The notes beneath the pieces were generated by a model. The model was not told the DNA's origin, did not search any database, and was given only the letters and a program-made list of their open reading frames with translations. Source: an uncultured Gardnerella sp. (lineage in GTDB: Bacteria; Actinomycetota; Actinomycetes; Actinomycetales; Bifidobacteriaceae). Taken from it: a stretch of DNA of 43,150 nt. This document shows, piece by piece, positions 17,383 through 26,078 of this stretch. The DNA lies in the NCBI GenBank assembly GCA_947252975.1, contig CAMXWX010000005.1:1-43150 (forward strand), given 5' to 3'. Each line of letters begins with the position of its first letter. Positions within the stretch are counted from its first letter, which is position 1. A program made the position numbers and the translations under genes.

Positions 17383-18978
17383 TTACAAATGCTCACGCAA
17401 TCCAGCTAAACGAGCCAAAGTCACGTCTTTGCCCACGATTTCCATGGACTCAAACAGTGGCGGAGAAACGCGGCGGCCAGAAAGAGCCACTCGCACAGGG
17501 CCAAACGCCAATCGCGGCTTGTAACCAGCTTCCTCAACAAGCTTCTTGTTCAAAAGCTCGTGCAAAGAATCTGTATGCCAATCAGACTCATCAACACTTT
17601 GCAAAGCAGCAATAGCCGCATCGAGCACATCGCCAGCAGATTCCTTAAGCTGCTTACGAGCATCATCATCTGGCTCAATGTAGCCATCTTCGCTTAACAG
17701 GCTAGAAACCATGCCAGCAACTTCACCAAGCAATCGCACGCGAGGCTGAACAAGAGGAGCGGCAGCGCTAAGCACCCCGCGCTCGCGACTAGTCAACGCA
17801 TCCCAAGAATCCGCACTAACTACGCCATCCTTATGCAAGTAAGGCACAGAACGATTCAAAAAATCTTGAGGCTCAAGCATGCGAATATGCTCAGCGTTAA
17901 TGGAAATTGCTTTGTCTAAGTCGAAGTGTGCAGGGTTTGCTTTAACATCGCGCACATCGAACTTTTCAATCATCTCGTCCATAGTGAACACATCGCGATC
18001 AGGCGCAATAGACCAGCCAAGCAAAGCCAAGTAGTTCAGCAAGCCTTCTGGAATAAAGCCGTTATCTCTATGCAAGAACAAGTTGGACTCAGGGTCTCGC
18101 TTAGAAAGCTTCTTCTTGCCTTCGCCCATAACGTAAGGCATATGGCCGTAAAGCGGAGTTTCCTTAGCAATTCCCATTTCCATAAGGTAACGGTAAAGCA
18201 CAATCTGACGAGGTGTGGAGCTAAGAATATCCTCACCGCGCAAAACCACGTTCACATCCATCAACGCGTCATCAACAGGATTTGTAAGCGTGTAAAGCGG
18301 ATCGCCATTCGGGCGCACAATCACATAATCTGGAACAGAACCCGCCTTAAACGTGATTTCGCCACGAATTAAATCGTTAAAAGTAATGTCTTCATTTGGC
18401 ATCTTTAAGCGAAGTGCAGGCTTGCGACCCTCCTCGCGGAAAGCTTGCTTCTGCTCCTCAGTAAGGTTTCTGTCGTAACCGTCGTAACCAAACTCAGCTG
18501 GTCTACCTGCAGCAATATTGCGCTCTTTAATCTCTTCTGGAGTAGAGAAGGACTCGTAAGCGTATCCTGCTTCAAAAAGCTTTTTCGCTACGTCTTTATA
18601 AATCTCCATACGTTGAGACTGGCGGTACGGGCCATTTTCTCCGCCAACATCAATGCCCTCGTCCCAATCAATATTTAGCCAACGAAGAGCCTCAATAATC
18701 TGCTGGTAGCTTTCTTCGCTATCTCGCTCGTTGTCCGTGTCTTCAATGCGGAAAAGCAACTTACCATGCGTGTGGCGAGCCTCTGCCCAGTTAAACAGCG
18801 CGGTACGAACCATGCCAACGTGAGGCGTGCCGGTTGGCGAAGGGCAAAAACGCACGCGAACATTCTTTGGAAGTTCAGGCTTTGTGGATTTTGTTGCATT
18901 ATTAGCAACTTCTTGAGTTTCCTCTGTATCAGTCATAGGTTCCATTGTGCCGCGCGTTACGGACGTGCCTGCGGACAT
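17383..18978 (-). CDS. gltX: Glutamyl-tRNA synthetase
   Basis: Class I synthetase of up to 531 residues that charges tRNA-Glu with glutamate. Seen are the HIGH-type [13 protein letters not shown] near residue 45, the KMSKS-type [11 protein letters not shown] near 260-270 and the C-terminal anticodon-binding helical domain. In relatives without GlnRS the enzyme also makes Glu-tRNA-Gln for GatCAB; no glnS or gat gene is in this window. The start is uncertain: ATG at 18978, 18945 and 18936 are all in frame before the conserved region and none has a strong ribosome site. The first begins six bases after the upstream stop, which would suit coupling. Confidence 0.96.
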   Translation of the reverse strand: MSAGTSVTRGTMEPMTDTEETQEVANNATKSTKPELPKNVRVRFCPSPTGTPHVGMVRTALFNWAEARHTHGKLLFRIEDTDNERDSEESYQQIIEALRWLNIDWDEGIDVGGENGPYRQSQRMEIYKDVAKKLFEAGYAYESFSTPEEIKERNIAAGRPAEFGYDGYDRNLTEEQKQAFREEGRKPALRLKMPNEDITFNDLIRGEITFKAGSVPDYVIVRPNGDPLYTLTNPVDDALMDVNVVLRGEDILSSTPRQIVLYRYLMEMGIAKETPLYGHMPYVMGEGKKKLSKRDPESNLFLHRDNGFIPEGLLNYLALLGWSIAPDRDVFTMDEMIEKFDVRDVKANPAHFDLDKAISINAEHIRMLEPQDFLNRSVPYLHKDGVVSADSWDALTSRERGVLSAAAPLVQPRVRLLGEVAGMVSSLLSEDGYIEPDDDARKQLKESAGDVLDAAIAALQSVDESDWHTDSLHELLNKKLVEEAGYKPRLAFGPVRVALSGRRVSPPLFESMEIVGKDVTLARLAGLREHL

Positions 18979-18984
18979 GCCTAT

Positions 18985-19947
18985 CTAGTCAAGCGCTTGC
19001 GTTGATTCCTTATTACCTTCTACGTGCGCAAACTTAGCAGCAAGAGCTTCGCGAGACTTTCTATCGTCTTCTTCTTTTGCAAGCTTCTTAGCCTCTTCTG
19101 GATCCCAAAGAACGTCTTCCTTATGTTTTAACCATTCGCGCTCAAGCAATGGGGCCGCAAATTCAACCAGCGCGCTCATACTATTTTCGCCATTTTCACT
19201 AGCTTTACCACTTTTTACGCAATCAACAAGCTCACGCCACTGATTATCCTTAAACATCATTCGAGGAATTCCAGCACACTCACACACTTCGTTAATATAT
19301 AGGAATATAGGCAAAGTTTCGTAAATGTTGCCGGTTTTTTCAATAAGACTTTTAAGAATAGACAGTATTGCAGTAATTTTTTGCGATTCTACAGGATTAA
19401 TCCCGTAAAAATCGCGCTCTTGTTCATACGATTGTTCACACTCTTGTTTTGCGCATCTAAACGCATCTTGCAAGCTCTCAACACTCCAATTACCAGCAAC
19501 ACTTAAAGAATCCGCAGCACCGTTGATTGCGTTAACATCGTTAGAAAGATTGGATTCAAGCTTGCTAAAAATAGCGTTAACATCATTCGTGTTGTTTTCT
19601 AGCTCTTCTTGCGCTTCACTATAGTCTGGGTCGTAGCATAAATCCATATCATCGTAAGCGCTTGCAGCAACCAAAAGCGCGTCGACTATCTCTTGAGGGC
19701 GTCCTGGAATTTCGTCTGCACCTTCATACACAAACTCTGCATCTGGAACAGTAACGTCTAAATCCGTAACAATTCGAGCAATAGTGCGAATCGCCCTAAC
19801 CTCAAGATTTTCAGCATATTTTGCGTCATTATCTAAATGGCGAGCTTCGCTTAAAGGCCACAATTTAGTTAAATCCGCGGCCGACTTTGCAGCAGACTCA
19901 AGCAAACTCAAAGCCTTTGAATCCAGCTTTTCTACAGAATCACCCAT
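18985..19947 (-). CDS. Acidic protein of unknown function
   Basis: About 320 residues, soluble, acidic and mostly helical by composition, with a charged C-terminus rich in Lys and Glu (WDPEEAKKLAKEEDDRKSR). There is no signal peptide, membrane segment or catalytic motif I recognise. The start at 19947 is well supported by AAGGAG seven bases upstream; an open frame extends to 19992 without support. It ends six bases before the gltX start codon at 18978, so the two genes are probably co-transcribed, possibly with coupled translation. The function is unknown. Confidence 0.75.
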   Translation of the reverse strand: MGDSVEKLDSKALSLLESAAKSAADLTKLWPLSEARHLDNDAKYAENLEVRAIRTIARIVTDLDVTVPDAEFVYEGADEIPGRPQEIVDALLVAASAYDDMDLCYDPDYSEAQEELENNTNDVNAIFSKLESNLSNDVNAINGAADSLSVAGNWSVESLQDAFRCAKQECEQSYEQERDFYGINPVESQKITAILSILKSLIEKTGNIYETLPIFLYINEVCECAGIPRMMFKDNQWRELVDCVKSGKASENGENSMSALVEFAAPLLEREWLKHKEDVLWDPEEAKKLAKEEDDRKSREALAAKFAHVEGNKESTQALD

Positions 19948-20037
19948 AATAACGCTCCTTCGCATTAGCTGTAAAAAACAGTTTCTACGCATCTTTTATG
20001 CATATTTTAAAGTCTATTGCTTATTATTCCACACGTT

Positions 20038-20670
20038 CTATTGCACACGCGCCGCAGGATCCACATATGTGATGGAAAGCACATTCATATTTGCGCAATC
20101 ATACGTAATCGAAGTAATCGACGCCAAGGCCGTTTTGCGCAAAAGCATATTGTGCTCCGCGTGACCCGTTTCTAGCAAATGACGATAAGACCATATTGGC
20201 GATTCGTGCGTTACAGCTACGATTTGCTCGCCTGGGTGATTTTTTACTTGCTCGCACGCAAAATCGCCAACGCGCGCAGCAATGCTTTTGTAGGATTCTC
20301 CCCAACTTGGCTTCCACAAGTTAGATACAAGCTTCCAATTGTTGTTTTTCCACAAAGCGCCTTCGCCGTAGCCGATTCTTTTCCCTCGAAAATTGTTTTC
20401 TGCTTCGATTAGACGTTTGTCTAAAATAATCGGGCCGATTTGCAAAGCGCTTGCGATTTGTTGCGCTGTTTCTTGCGTGCGCTCTAAAGGAGACGAGTAA
20501 ATCGCGCTAATCCCACGCATTTGCGGAACAGTCGCAATATATTGCGCAGTAGCGCGAGCCATTTTTAAGCCGCGATTAGATAAGTGAAATCCTGGGAGCC
20601 TCTCGTAAAGCACGTGATTTGGGTTTTCCACTTCTCCGTGGCGCACAAAATGAATAGTCGTAGCTTGCAT
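20038..20670 (-). CDS. Histidine phosphatase family protein (phosphoglycerate-mutase fold)
   Basis: A 210-residue protein starting IHFVRHGEVENP, with the catalytic RHG motif at about residues 10-12. A mid-protein SSPLERTQETA carries the second conserved Arg, Glu follows in EAENNFRGKRIG, and the closing VTHESPIWSYRHL holds the second catalytic His. The family includes phosphoglycerate mutases, cobalamin and nucleotide phosphatases; the absence of mutase-specific loops favours a phosphatase. No ribosome site is clear at 20670. It follows a GtrA-family gene by 23 bp on the same strand. Confidence 0.9.
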   Translation of the reverse strand: MQATTIHFVRHGEVENPNHVLYERLPGFHLSNRGLKMARATAQYIATVPQMRGISAIYSSPLERTQETAQQIASALQIGPIILDKRLIEAENNFRGKRIGYGEGALWKNNNWKLVSNLWKPSWGESYKSIAARVGDFACEQVKNHPGEQIVAVTHESPIWSYRHLLETGHAEHNMLLRKTALASITSITYDCANMNVLSITYVDPAARVQ

Positions 20671-20677
20671 ATTTTAT

Positions 20678-20701
20678 AAACCTACTTCCAAACCTACTTC
20701 C
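20678..20701. repeat. 12-bp tandem duplication spanning the gtrA-family stop
   Basis: AAACCTACTTCC is exactly repeated at 20678-20689 and 20690-20701. The second copy contains the TAG stop of the GtrA-family gene (20694-20696) and the first carries the same triplet. Confidence 0.9.
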
Positions 20702-21203
20702 AGCCTTTTGGAGTGTTACTTAACGACCACTCGCCCAACTTGTGAGCAAAAGTATTGTCTTTAGCGGCATCATAATCAGGTTTTTGCGACTTTGTGTCGT
20801 CTAAAAGCCACTTTCTAATAACAAAATTCCACACAGCTACAACAACTGTTGCAATAAGCTTGCCAATGTTTGTGCGAAGCATGTAAATCGCAGTACCACG
20901 CAAAGTTTGTGCCATTCCAAGCGTGCTAAGCCAAATAATCGCATCGTTAATAAGCAAACCAATAACTGCAGAAATAACAAAAATCAGCAATTCCATCCAA
21001 CGAGCCATGTCTTTTCGGTGCTTAAACACGTACTTCATGCTGGCAATGTAGTTAAAAATAAGCGAGATTATAAAAGATATTGTTCCAGCAACAACGTTAT
21101 TAAGATGCACAAGAAGAAGCAGATTTAGCAATACTACGTCAATAATCAGCGCAATGATTCCTACGATTCCAAACTTAACAACCTGTTCAATAAGTTTTTT
21201 CAT
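20694..21203 (-). CDS. GtrA-family membrane protein
   Basis: Small membrane protein of 169 residues with four predicted transmembrane helices: VKFGIVGIIALIIDVVLLN, GTISFIISLIFNYIAS, LLIFVISAVIGLLIND and KLIATVVVAVWNFVIRK. This matches the GtrA/DPMS pattern, including the NYIASMKYVFKHR loop after the second helix and the FVIRKWLL end. Members help move polyprenyl-linked sugars across the membrane for wall or surface glycan modification. The start at 21203 (MKKLIEQ) is the family-like N-terminus; the open frame extends to 21278 but that part looks non-coding. No glycosyltransferase partner lies next to it. Confidence 0.85.
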   Translation of the reverse strand: MKKLIEQVVKFGIVGIIALIIDVVLLNLLLLVHLNNVVAGTISFIISLIFNYIASMKYVFKHRKDMARWMELLIFVISAVIGLLINDAIIWLSTLGMAQTLRGTAIYMLRTNIGKLIATVVVAVWNFVIRKWLLDDTKSQKPDYDAAKDNTFAHKLGEWSLSNTPKGWK

Positions 21204-21242
21204 ACATTCAATTAAACACGCGGAGGCTAACAATTTACTATA

Positions 21243-21278
21243 ATTATTGCGTAACACAGGTTTATTATTGCGTAACAT
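21243..21278. repeat. 21-bp period repeat in the gtrA-tautomerase divergent spacer
   Basis: A 14-bp word beginning ATTATTGCGTAACA appears twice at a 21-bp period, near 21243 and 21264. Its position between divergent genes makes it a possible operator pair, one copy on the same helix face as the other (two turns), or simply another microduplication. Confidence 0.6.
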
Positions 21279-21339
21279 ATGTTGCGCAGCACAAGTTTAT
21301 AAACTTAGAAAATTCATAAAACTTAGCAAAGGAGCGATT

Positions 21340-21687
21340 ATGCCAGTTATTCACACTCATGTTTCTGTAAGCACTACGCCAGAACAGCGCGATGCCTTAA
21401 AAGCAGAATACGGCAAGGCGATTAGTGCAGTTCCAGGCAAAAGCGAGCATTGGCTTATGTGCCCATTCGAAGACAATATGCCAATTTATTTTGCTGGAGA
21501 TAATACTAAGCCTGCAGCATACGTTGAAGTGAACGTTTTTGGCTCTAGCGTGCCTGGTTCGGCTTGGGAAAAGTTAACTGAGCAAATTATGGCGGCTTTG
21601 GAGAGCGAGCTTGGAATACCACAAGATCGCACTTACATTCGCTACACTGCAACAACTGACTGGGGCTGGAACGGCGGCAACTTCTAG
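21340..21687 (+). CDS. MIF-like tautomerase (phenylpyruvate/dopachrome tautomerase superfamily)
   Basis: A 115-residue protein, the exact size of macrophage migration inhibitory factor (MIF) and its bacterial relatives. Pro directly follows the start Met and would be the catalytic N-terminal base. Other family features are the Lys-containing ISAVPGKSEHWLMCPF segment, a central glycine turn, and the C-terminus DRTYIRYTATTDWGWNGGNF, which mirrors the MIF ending. The start is firm: AAAGGAG lies five bases before the ATG. It has no operon partner and ends before a bidirectional terminator. The natural substrate is unknown; tautomerase activity is inferred. Confidence 0.88.
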   Translation: MPVIHTHVSVSTTPEQRDALKAEYGKAISAVPGKSEHWLMCPFEDNMPIYFAGDNTKPAAYVEVNVFGSSVPGSAWEKLTEQIMAALESELGIPQDRTYIRYTATTDWGWNGGNF

Positions 21688-21694
21688 TCGCAAG
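21684..21694 (-). repeat. CTTGCGACTAG element at the tautomerase stop
   Basis: CTAGTCGCAAG on plus is the reverse complement of CTTGCGACTAG and includes the TAG stop of the tautomerase gene (21685-21687). Confidence 0.55.
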
Positions 21695-21705
21695 TTTTAT
21701 ACAAA

Positions 21706-21752
21706 AATCGCCATATCTTGTTACGTAAAATACGCACCAAAATATGGCGATT
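21706..21752. terminator. Bidirectional terminator between tautomerase gene and brnQ
   Basis: Stem AATCGCCATAT (21706-21716) / ATATGGCGATT (21742-21752), 11 bp and perfect, with a 25-nt loop and A/T tracts at both ends. It is placed between two convergent genes. Confidence 0.8.
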
Positions 21753-21796
21753 ATTTATTATTGCAACTATCTATACAAATAAATATGAATTAGTCA

Positions 21797-23311
21797 CTAA
21801 GATTGATTGCCAAAACTAGGTTCATCAAGCTCAGATTCGCTGGAAGAATAATCATCGCTATTAGCAACGCTGCCTTCAAGATCTGGGCCAGCAGCTACGC
21901 GAGCCACTTCTTCCATACCTTTGTTGTCACATATAACCATGCGAACATAGCCAACAACAAATCCAACAACAGCAGGGCAAACCCAAGCCATTCCAAATTC
22001 CGAGAACGGCAACCAGTTTTGAGCAACAATCAACATATCGTTCATATGCAATGCGTTGCGCAAAGCTGTTGGCAAACTATTCAAAAAGTCAAATACAGCT
22101 GCAACACCAGTAAAACCAAGTGTCCAAGCATACACGACCTTGGAATTTCCAAAAAGTCGACCACACAAAGCCAAAAGAATCAATACGATTGACAGTGGAT
22201 ACAAGAACATTAATACTGGAACCGCGTATTCGATGATTGCGCTCAATCCAAAGTTTGCAAGACCAAACGAAACAAGCGTAATCAATACAGCCCAAACACG
22301 GTAGCTAGGACCCTTAGGGAATAACTTAGAGAAGGTTTCCGAGCAGCTTACGATTAATCCAACCGCAGTCTTTAAGCAGGCAAGCGTTACTGTTGCAGCA
22401 AGCACGAATAAGCCAGCATTTCCAAGATGGTAGCGTGCAACTTGTGCCAAAGTTACGCCACCATTTTCCGCAGGTGGGAACAGAGCACGGCTACGCACAC
22501 CAACAACAACAATCGCAACGTAAATCAAAGCCATTAGCAAGCAGCTAAAGAATCCAGAGCGAGCAGTATTTACTGCCACATCTTTAGGATCTTTTACACC
22601 AAACTGGCGAATGGTGCTAACAACCACAATTCCAAATGCCAAGCTAGCTAAAGCATCCATTGTGTTGTAGCCATCTAAGAATCCCGTAAAGAATGACTTA
22701 TTAACGTAATTTCCCATAGGAGCAGCATCTGAAGAAGCACCGCTTATAGGGGAAAATAGTGCAGTAAATACCAAAACCGCTAGGAACACAAGGAAGATTG
22801 GCGTAAGAACTTTACCAACCCACGTTAGTATGCCGCTTGGTTTCATAGCAAAGAAGAACGCGAGCGCAAAGAACACTACAGAGAACAAGAACAAGTACAA
22901 TTGCCCATTTCCGTCTTGCGGAATAATTCGCTCCAAGCCAACAGTGTATGAAGTTGTTGCGCATCGCGGAATTGCAAAGAACGGGCCAATTGTTAAATAA
23001 AGAACGCATGTAAAGAACATGCCGTATTTTTTACTAGCTTTGCTTGAAAGTTCAAAAAGACCGTTTGCGCGACTCATTGCAAGAGCCGTAACGCCTAACA
23101 ATGGCAAACCAACGCCAGTAACAATAAAGCCTAATGCTGCAGGAGCAGAATTGTTTCCCGCGTTAGCACCAAGGAATACTGGGAAAATAAGGTTTCCAGC
23201 GCCAAAGAACATGCCAAACAACATGACCGCCACGTATGCGGATTCAATAATTGTCAAGTTCCTTTTTTTCGGGGCACTGTCTGTGCTGACACTTTGTGTT
23301 GTGACGCTCAT
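21797..23311 (-). CDS. brnQ: Branched-chain amino acid transporter (LIVCS family)
   Basis: Na+-coupled leucine/isoleucine/valine importer of 504 residues with about 12 transmembrane segments. Family marks are LFGMFFGAGNLIFPVFLG near the N-terminus, IGPFFAIPRCATTSYTVG and the DGYNTMDALASLAFGIVVV stretch. The hydrophilic C-terminus is acidic and Ser-rich. The start is strongly supported by AGGAGG seven bases before the ATG. It is transcribed alone: argS upstream ends in its own terminator. The upstream spacer (23312-23470) is AT-rich with no recognised riboswitch. Confidence 0.95.
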   Translation of the reverse strand: MSVTTQSVSTDSAPKKRNLTIIESAYVAVMLFGMFFGAGNLIFPVFLGANAGNNSAPAALGFIVTGVGLPLLGVTALAMSRANGLFELSSKASKKYGMFFTCVLYLTIGPFFAIPRCATTSYTVGLERIIPQDGNGQLYLFLFSVVFFALAFFFAMKPSGILTWVGKVLTPIFLVFLAVLVFTALFSPISGASSDAAPMGNYVNKSFFTGFLDGYNTMDALASLAFGIVVVSTIRQFGVKDPKDVAVNTARSGFFSCLLMALIYVAIVVVGVRSRALFPPAENGGVTLAQVARYHLGNAGLFVLAATVTLACLKTAVGLIVSCSETFSKLFPKGPSYRVWAVLITLVSFGLANFGLSAIIEYAVPVLMFLYPLSIVLILLALCGRLFGNSKVVYAWTLGFTGVAAVFDFLNSLPTALRNALHMNDMLIVAQNWLPFSEFGMAWVCPAVVGFVVGYVRMVICDNKGMEEVARVAAGPDLEGSVANSDDYSSSESELDEPSFGNQS

Positions 23312-23473
23312 GCTTACACCTCCTATATGGTGAAAATTGTTTAAGCATATTATTTAACGCATTGAATAACAAAACTGAAACCGAAAAATAATATTAGGGG
23401 GTATATTAATAAATCGCATGTACTTAATAGACAAAAATTTGCAATTTCGTGCGTGTCTCCTAATCAAAATAAA

Positions 23474-23501
23474 AGGACGCCAACATAAAAGCTAGCGTCC
23501 T
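23474..23501 (-). terminator. Intrinsic terminator of argS
   Basis: Stem AGGACGC (23474-23480) / GCGTCCT (23495-23501), followed on the minus strand by TTTTATTTT, about 40 bp after the argS stop. Confidence 0.88.
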
Positions 23502-23541
23502 AAATAAAAAGCAAATGCGCAATAATAGCAAATGCGCTAAA

Positions 23542-25338
23542 TCACATCTTGTCTGGAGCAGAAACACCAAGCAAATCAAGGCCAGAGGCGATTACTGTGC
23601 GCACAGCAGCGTTAAGCTTAAGTCGAGCTGCAGCACGTGCTGGCTCTGGGCACTTTGCAATGCGAATAGCCTCACGCTCTGCCTCTGGCAAGCGATTTTC
23701 TGGGTCGCTCAACTCCATTGGCACTACGCGCTCAAGGTTGTACCACTTGTGGTAGCTTGCGGCCAAATCCTCAAGATAATGCGCAACGCGGTGCGGAGCG
23801 CGCAAATCGCCAGCTTGCGCCAGAGCCGCAGGCCATTGCGCCAAAGCAGCCAACACTTCGCCGTCTGCCTCAGTATTAAGCAAGCTTAAATCGGCTCCAT
23901 CTGCACTAATTCCAGCGTCTGCCGCGTTACGAGCCACATTGCAACTGCGCGCGTGAGCATATTGCACATAGTACACAGGATTATCGTTGCTGTGGGAAGC
24001 AAGCAAATCCAAATCAATATCAACGCTTGTGTTGTAATCTGTGCGAGCAAGAGAGTAGCGCGAAGCGTCAACGCCAATTGCATCAACTAAATCGTCAATC
24101 GTAATAACGTTTCCAGCGCGCTTGCTCATGCGCACAGGCTTGCCATCCTTCATAACATTTACCATCTGGCCAATAAGAATCTGCATGTTTTCGCCTGGCT
24201 TATCTCCAAAAGCCGCGCACATTGCCATCATTCTGCCAATATAGCCGTGATGATCCGCGCCAAGCATGTAGATTGCTACGTCTGCAGGATTCTGTTCGCG
24301 ATGACGTTTGTTACGATAGTACGCAATATCTGCAGCAAAGTAAGCGTAATTGCCGTCAGACTTAATAATTACGCGATCTTTATCGTCGCCATGCTTAGTG
24401 GATTCAAACCAAGTTGCGCCATCTTTTTCAAAAATATCTCCACGCTCACGCAAGTCCGAAATAGCGCGCTCAACTTCGCCATCTTCATACAGGCTGTTTT
24501 CGTGGAACCACACGTCAAAACCAACACGAAAATCACGCATTGACTTGCGAATTTCCGCAAACATCATTGGCACTGCGCGCTTGCGGAACTCTTCTCGCTG
24601 CTCGGAATCACCTTCGCCAAGTGGCAAACCTTCTTCATCTTTTCCAAGATCAATTCGTGGCAAAGAAAGAACGTCAACGCCGTCCGCATTCGCTTCTTTT
24701 ATAACAGCGTCCGCAATTTCGTTAATATACGCGCCTTTGTAGCCGTCTGCAGGCGTTTCTTCGCCGTGAGCTGCAGCAACTAAAGACTTTGCAAAACGGT
24801 TGATTTGCTCACCGTGATCGTTGAAGTAGTATTCGCGCACAACTTTTGCGCCGTTCGCTTCCAAAACTCGAGCCATAGAATCACCAACTGCTGCCCAACG
24901 TGTGCCACCAATGTGGATTGGGCCAGTTGGATTTGCGGAAACAAACTCAAGATTCAAAGTTTTGCCGCTCAAATGCGTATTCTTGCCAAAATCAGCACCC
25001 TGATTTAAGACCTCGTCTACAACTGCCGCTGCAGACGCGGAATCAAGCGTTATGTTAATAAAGCCAGGGCCTGCAACTTCTACGAGCGAAATACATTCTG
25101 CTTCTTGCAAACGCTCGGCAAAAAGTTCCGCCAAATCATGAGGCTTCATACCAGCTTTTTTAGCGAGCTGCATAGCAACGTTCGTTGCCCAATCGCCGTG
25201 TGCGCGATCTTTTGGCCTCATAACTGCAAGTTTTTCGGCAGCAGGAATCAAATCTTCTGTTAGATTGCCAGCTTTACCACTTGCTACTAAATCTTTAGCA
25301 ATTTTTTCAATTAATTCACTTAAGCTTTCTGGATTCAT
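23542..25338 (-). CDS. argS: Arginyl-tRNA synthetase
   Basis: Class I synthetase of 598 residues with the ArgRS-specific N-terminal domain (IEKIAKDLVAS...), a HIGH-type motif in SANPTGPIHIGGTRWAAVGD near 135, the KMSKS-type PVRMSKRAGNVITIDDL near 385 and a DALR anticodon-binding C-terminus ending LLGVSAPDKM. It ligates arginine to tRNA-Arg in the cytoplasm. The ATG at 25338 fits the usual ArgRS start, although no ribosome site is visible. Upstream on the opposite strand is the toxin-antitoxin pair. Confidence 0.97.
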   Translation of the reverse strand: MNPESLSELIEKIAKDLVASGKAGNLTEDLIPAAEKLAVMRPKDRAHGDWATNVAMQLAKKAGMKPHDLAELFAERLQEAECISLVEVAGPGFINITLDSASAAAVVDEVLNQGADFGKNTHLSGKTLNLEFVSANPTGPIHIGGTRWAAVGDSMARVLEANGAKVVREYYFNDHGEQINRFAKSLVAAAHGEETPADGYKGAYINEIADAVIKEANADGVDVLSLPRIDLGKDEEGLPLGEGDSEQREEFRKRAVPMMFAEIRKSMRDFRVGFDVWFHENSLYEDGEVERAISDLRERGDIFEKDGATWFESTKHGDDKDRVIIKSDGNYAYFAADIAYYRNKRHREQNPADVAIYMLGADHHGYIGRMMAMCAAFGDKPGENMQILIGQMVNVMKDGKPVRMSKRAGNVITIDDLVDAIGVDASRYSLARTDYNTSVDIDLDLLASHSNDNPVYYVQYAHARSCNVARNAADAGISADGADLSLLNTEADGEVLAALAQWPAALAQAGDLRAPHRVAHYLEDLAASYHKWYNLERVVPMELSDPENRLPEAEREAIRIAKCPEPARAAARLKLNAAVRTVIASGLDLLGVSAPDKM

Positions 25339-25390
25339 GGTTTACAGTCTAGCGTTACCGCGCGATGCTTCGCGATTATAACGTATTGGA

Positions 25391-25436
25391 TTGCGTTATT
25401 CTGCATATAAGGTAATATATGTTTTACATGTTTTAC
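25391..25436 (+). promoter_or_regulatory. Promoter and likely operator of the RelBE-like pair
   Basis: TTGCGT (25391-25396) and TAATAT (25413-25418), 16 bp apart, could be the promoter. Over the -10 box lies an inverted repeat CATATA (25404-25409) / TATATG (25416-25421), and next to it a 9-bp tandem ATGTTTTAC (25419-25427, 25428-25436). Ribbon-helix-helix antitoxins autoregulate through such short repeats, so an operator is likely. Confidence 0.5.
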
Positions 25437-25450
25437 AATGGAGATTAGAA

Positions 25451-25687
25451 ATGGCTGCAACAATTACAGGATTAAGAGTACCGTCTAACGTTTTAGATCG
25501 TTATGATCAGCTCGCTAAAACCACTCACCGCACTCGTTCATTTTACATGAATCAAGCACTAGAAGCTCAAATCGATGAACTTGAACATGAATATGGACTA
25601 ATGGCAGATATTGAAGCATACAAACGTGGAGAATTAGAAACATCTCCACTCGACGACGTGGTGAAGCGCCTTGATCTGGAAGATTAA
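25451..25687 (+). CDS. Ribbon-helix-helix antitoxin (RelB-like)
   Basis: A 78-residue protein starting AATITGLRVPSNVLDRYDQL, followed by a helix with RTRSFYMNQAL, matching the ribbon-helix-helix DNA-binding fold of RelB/CopG-type antitoxins. The acidic C-terminus (about residues 45-78, ending KRLDLED) would wrap the toxin. The start is fixed by GGAG seven bases upstream. It overlaps the toxin gene by 17 bp, which is typical of paired stoichiometric expression. The pair sits on the plus strand between argS and valS, both minus, so it looks like an insertion into a housekeeping stretch. Confidence 0.88.
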   Translation: MAATITGLRVPSNVLDRYDQLAKTTHRTRSFYMNQALEAQIDELEHEYGLMADIEAYKRGELETSPLDDVVKRLDLED

Positions 25688-25937
25688 TTTATCTAAAAGG
25701 GCTGAAAAACAGCTAGGGAAAATTGACAAAACAATTGCTAAGCAAATCGTTAAGGAGCTTCGCGAAATTAGCAATCTCGACAATCCTCGAATCAGAGGCA
25801 AAGCGCTAACTGGCAACTATTCGGGGTTTTGGAGATATAGAGTAAGGGATTACAGAATAATTTGCGCAATTGAAAATAATGTGCTGACCGTTTTTGTTGT
25901 GGACATTGATCATCGCAGTAGAATCTATAACAAGTGA
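25671..25937 (+). CDS. RelE/ParE-superfamily toxin
   Basis: An 88-residue basic protein starting IWKINLSKRAEKQLGKIDK, followed by RIRGKALTGNYSGFWRYRVRDYRIICAI and the end VDIDHRSRIYNK. These are the usual RelE landmarks: the KxxKxL helix, the GKAL-G-WRYRVxDYRI strand pair with conserved Arg residues, and a C-terminal basic Arg-x-x-Tyr. RelE toxins cut mRNA in the ribosomal A site; ParE toxins inhibit gyrase. The fold does not settle which, but RelE-like residues (Arg, Arg, Tyr) favour mRNA cleavage. The start is a TTG at 25671 overlapping the antitoxin by 17 bp. Confidence 0.9.
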   Translation: MIWKINLSKRAEKQLGKIDKTIAKQIVKELREISNLDNPRIRGKALTGNYSGFWRYRVRDYRIICAIENNVLTVFVVDIDHRSRIYNK

Positions 25938-25962
25938 TTATTCTTAAGTGCTTAAATACACA

Positions 25963-26000
25963 AAAAGCGCTGGAGTCGAAGATTGACTTCCAGCGCTTTT
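25963..26000. terminator. Bidirectional terminator between toxin gene and valS
   Basis: Twelve-base-pair outer stem AAAAGCGCTGGA (25963-25974) / TCCAGCGCTTTT (25989-26000), with an extended AGTC/GACT interior. T-runs lie at both exits. The genes are convergent here. Confidence 0.9.
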
Positions 26001-26003
26001 GTT

Positions 26004-26020
26004 TTGCGACTAATCGCAAG
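26004..26020. repeat. TTGCGACTAATCGCAAG palindromic element
   Basis: TTGCGA (26004-26009) / TCGCAA (26014-26019) around CTAA. The same 17-mer occurs after ppa (33256-33272). It follows the terminator of the toxin gene and lies between the two convergent genes. Confidence 0.7.
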
Positions 26021-26078
26021 CAGCTTACGATTAGCTACTTTAGCTACTTGCAATTAATCATTTTTAATTATTTGCAAA

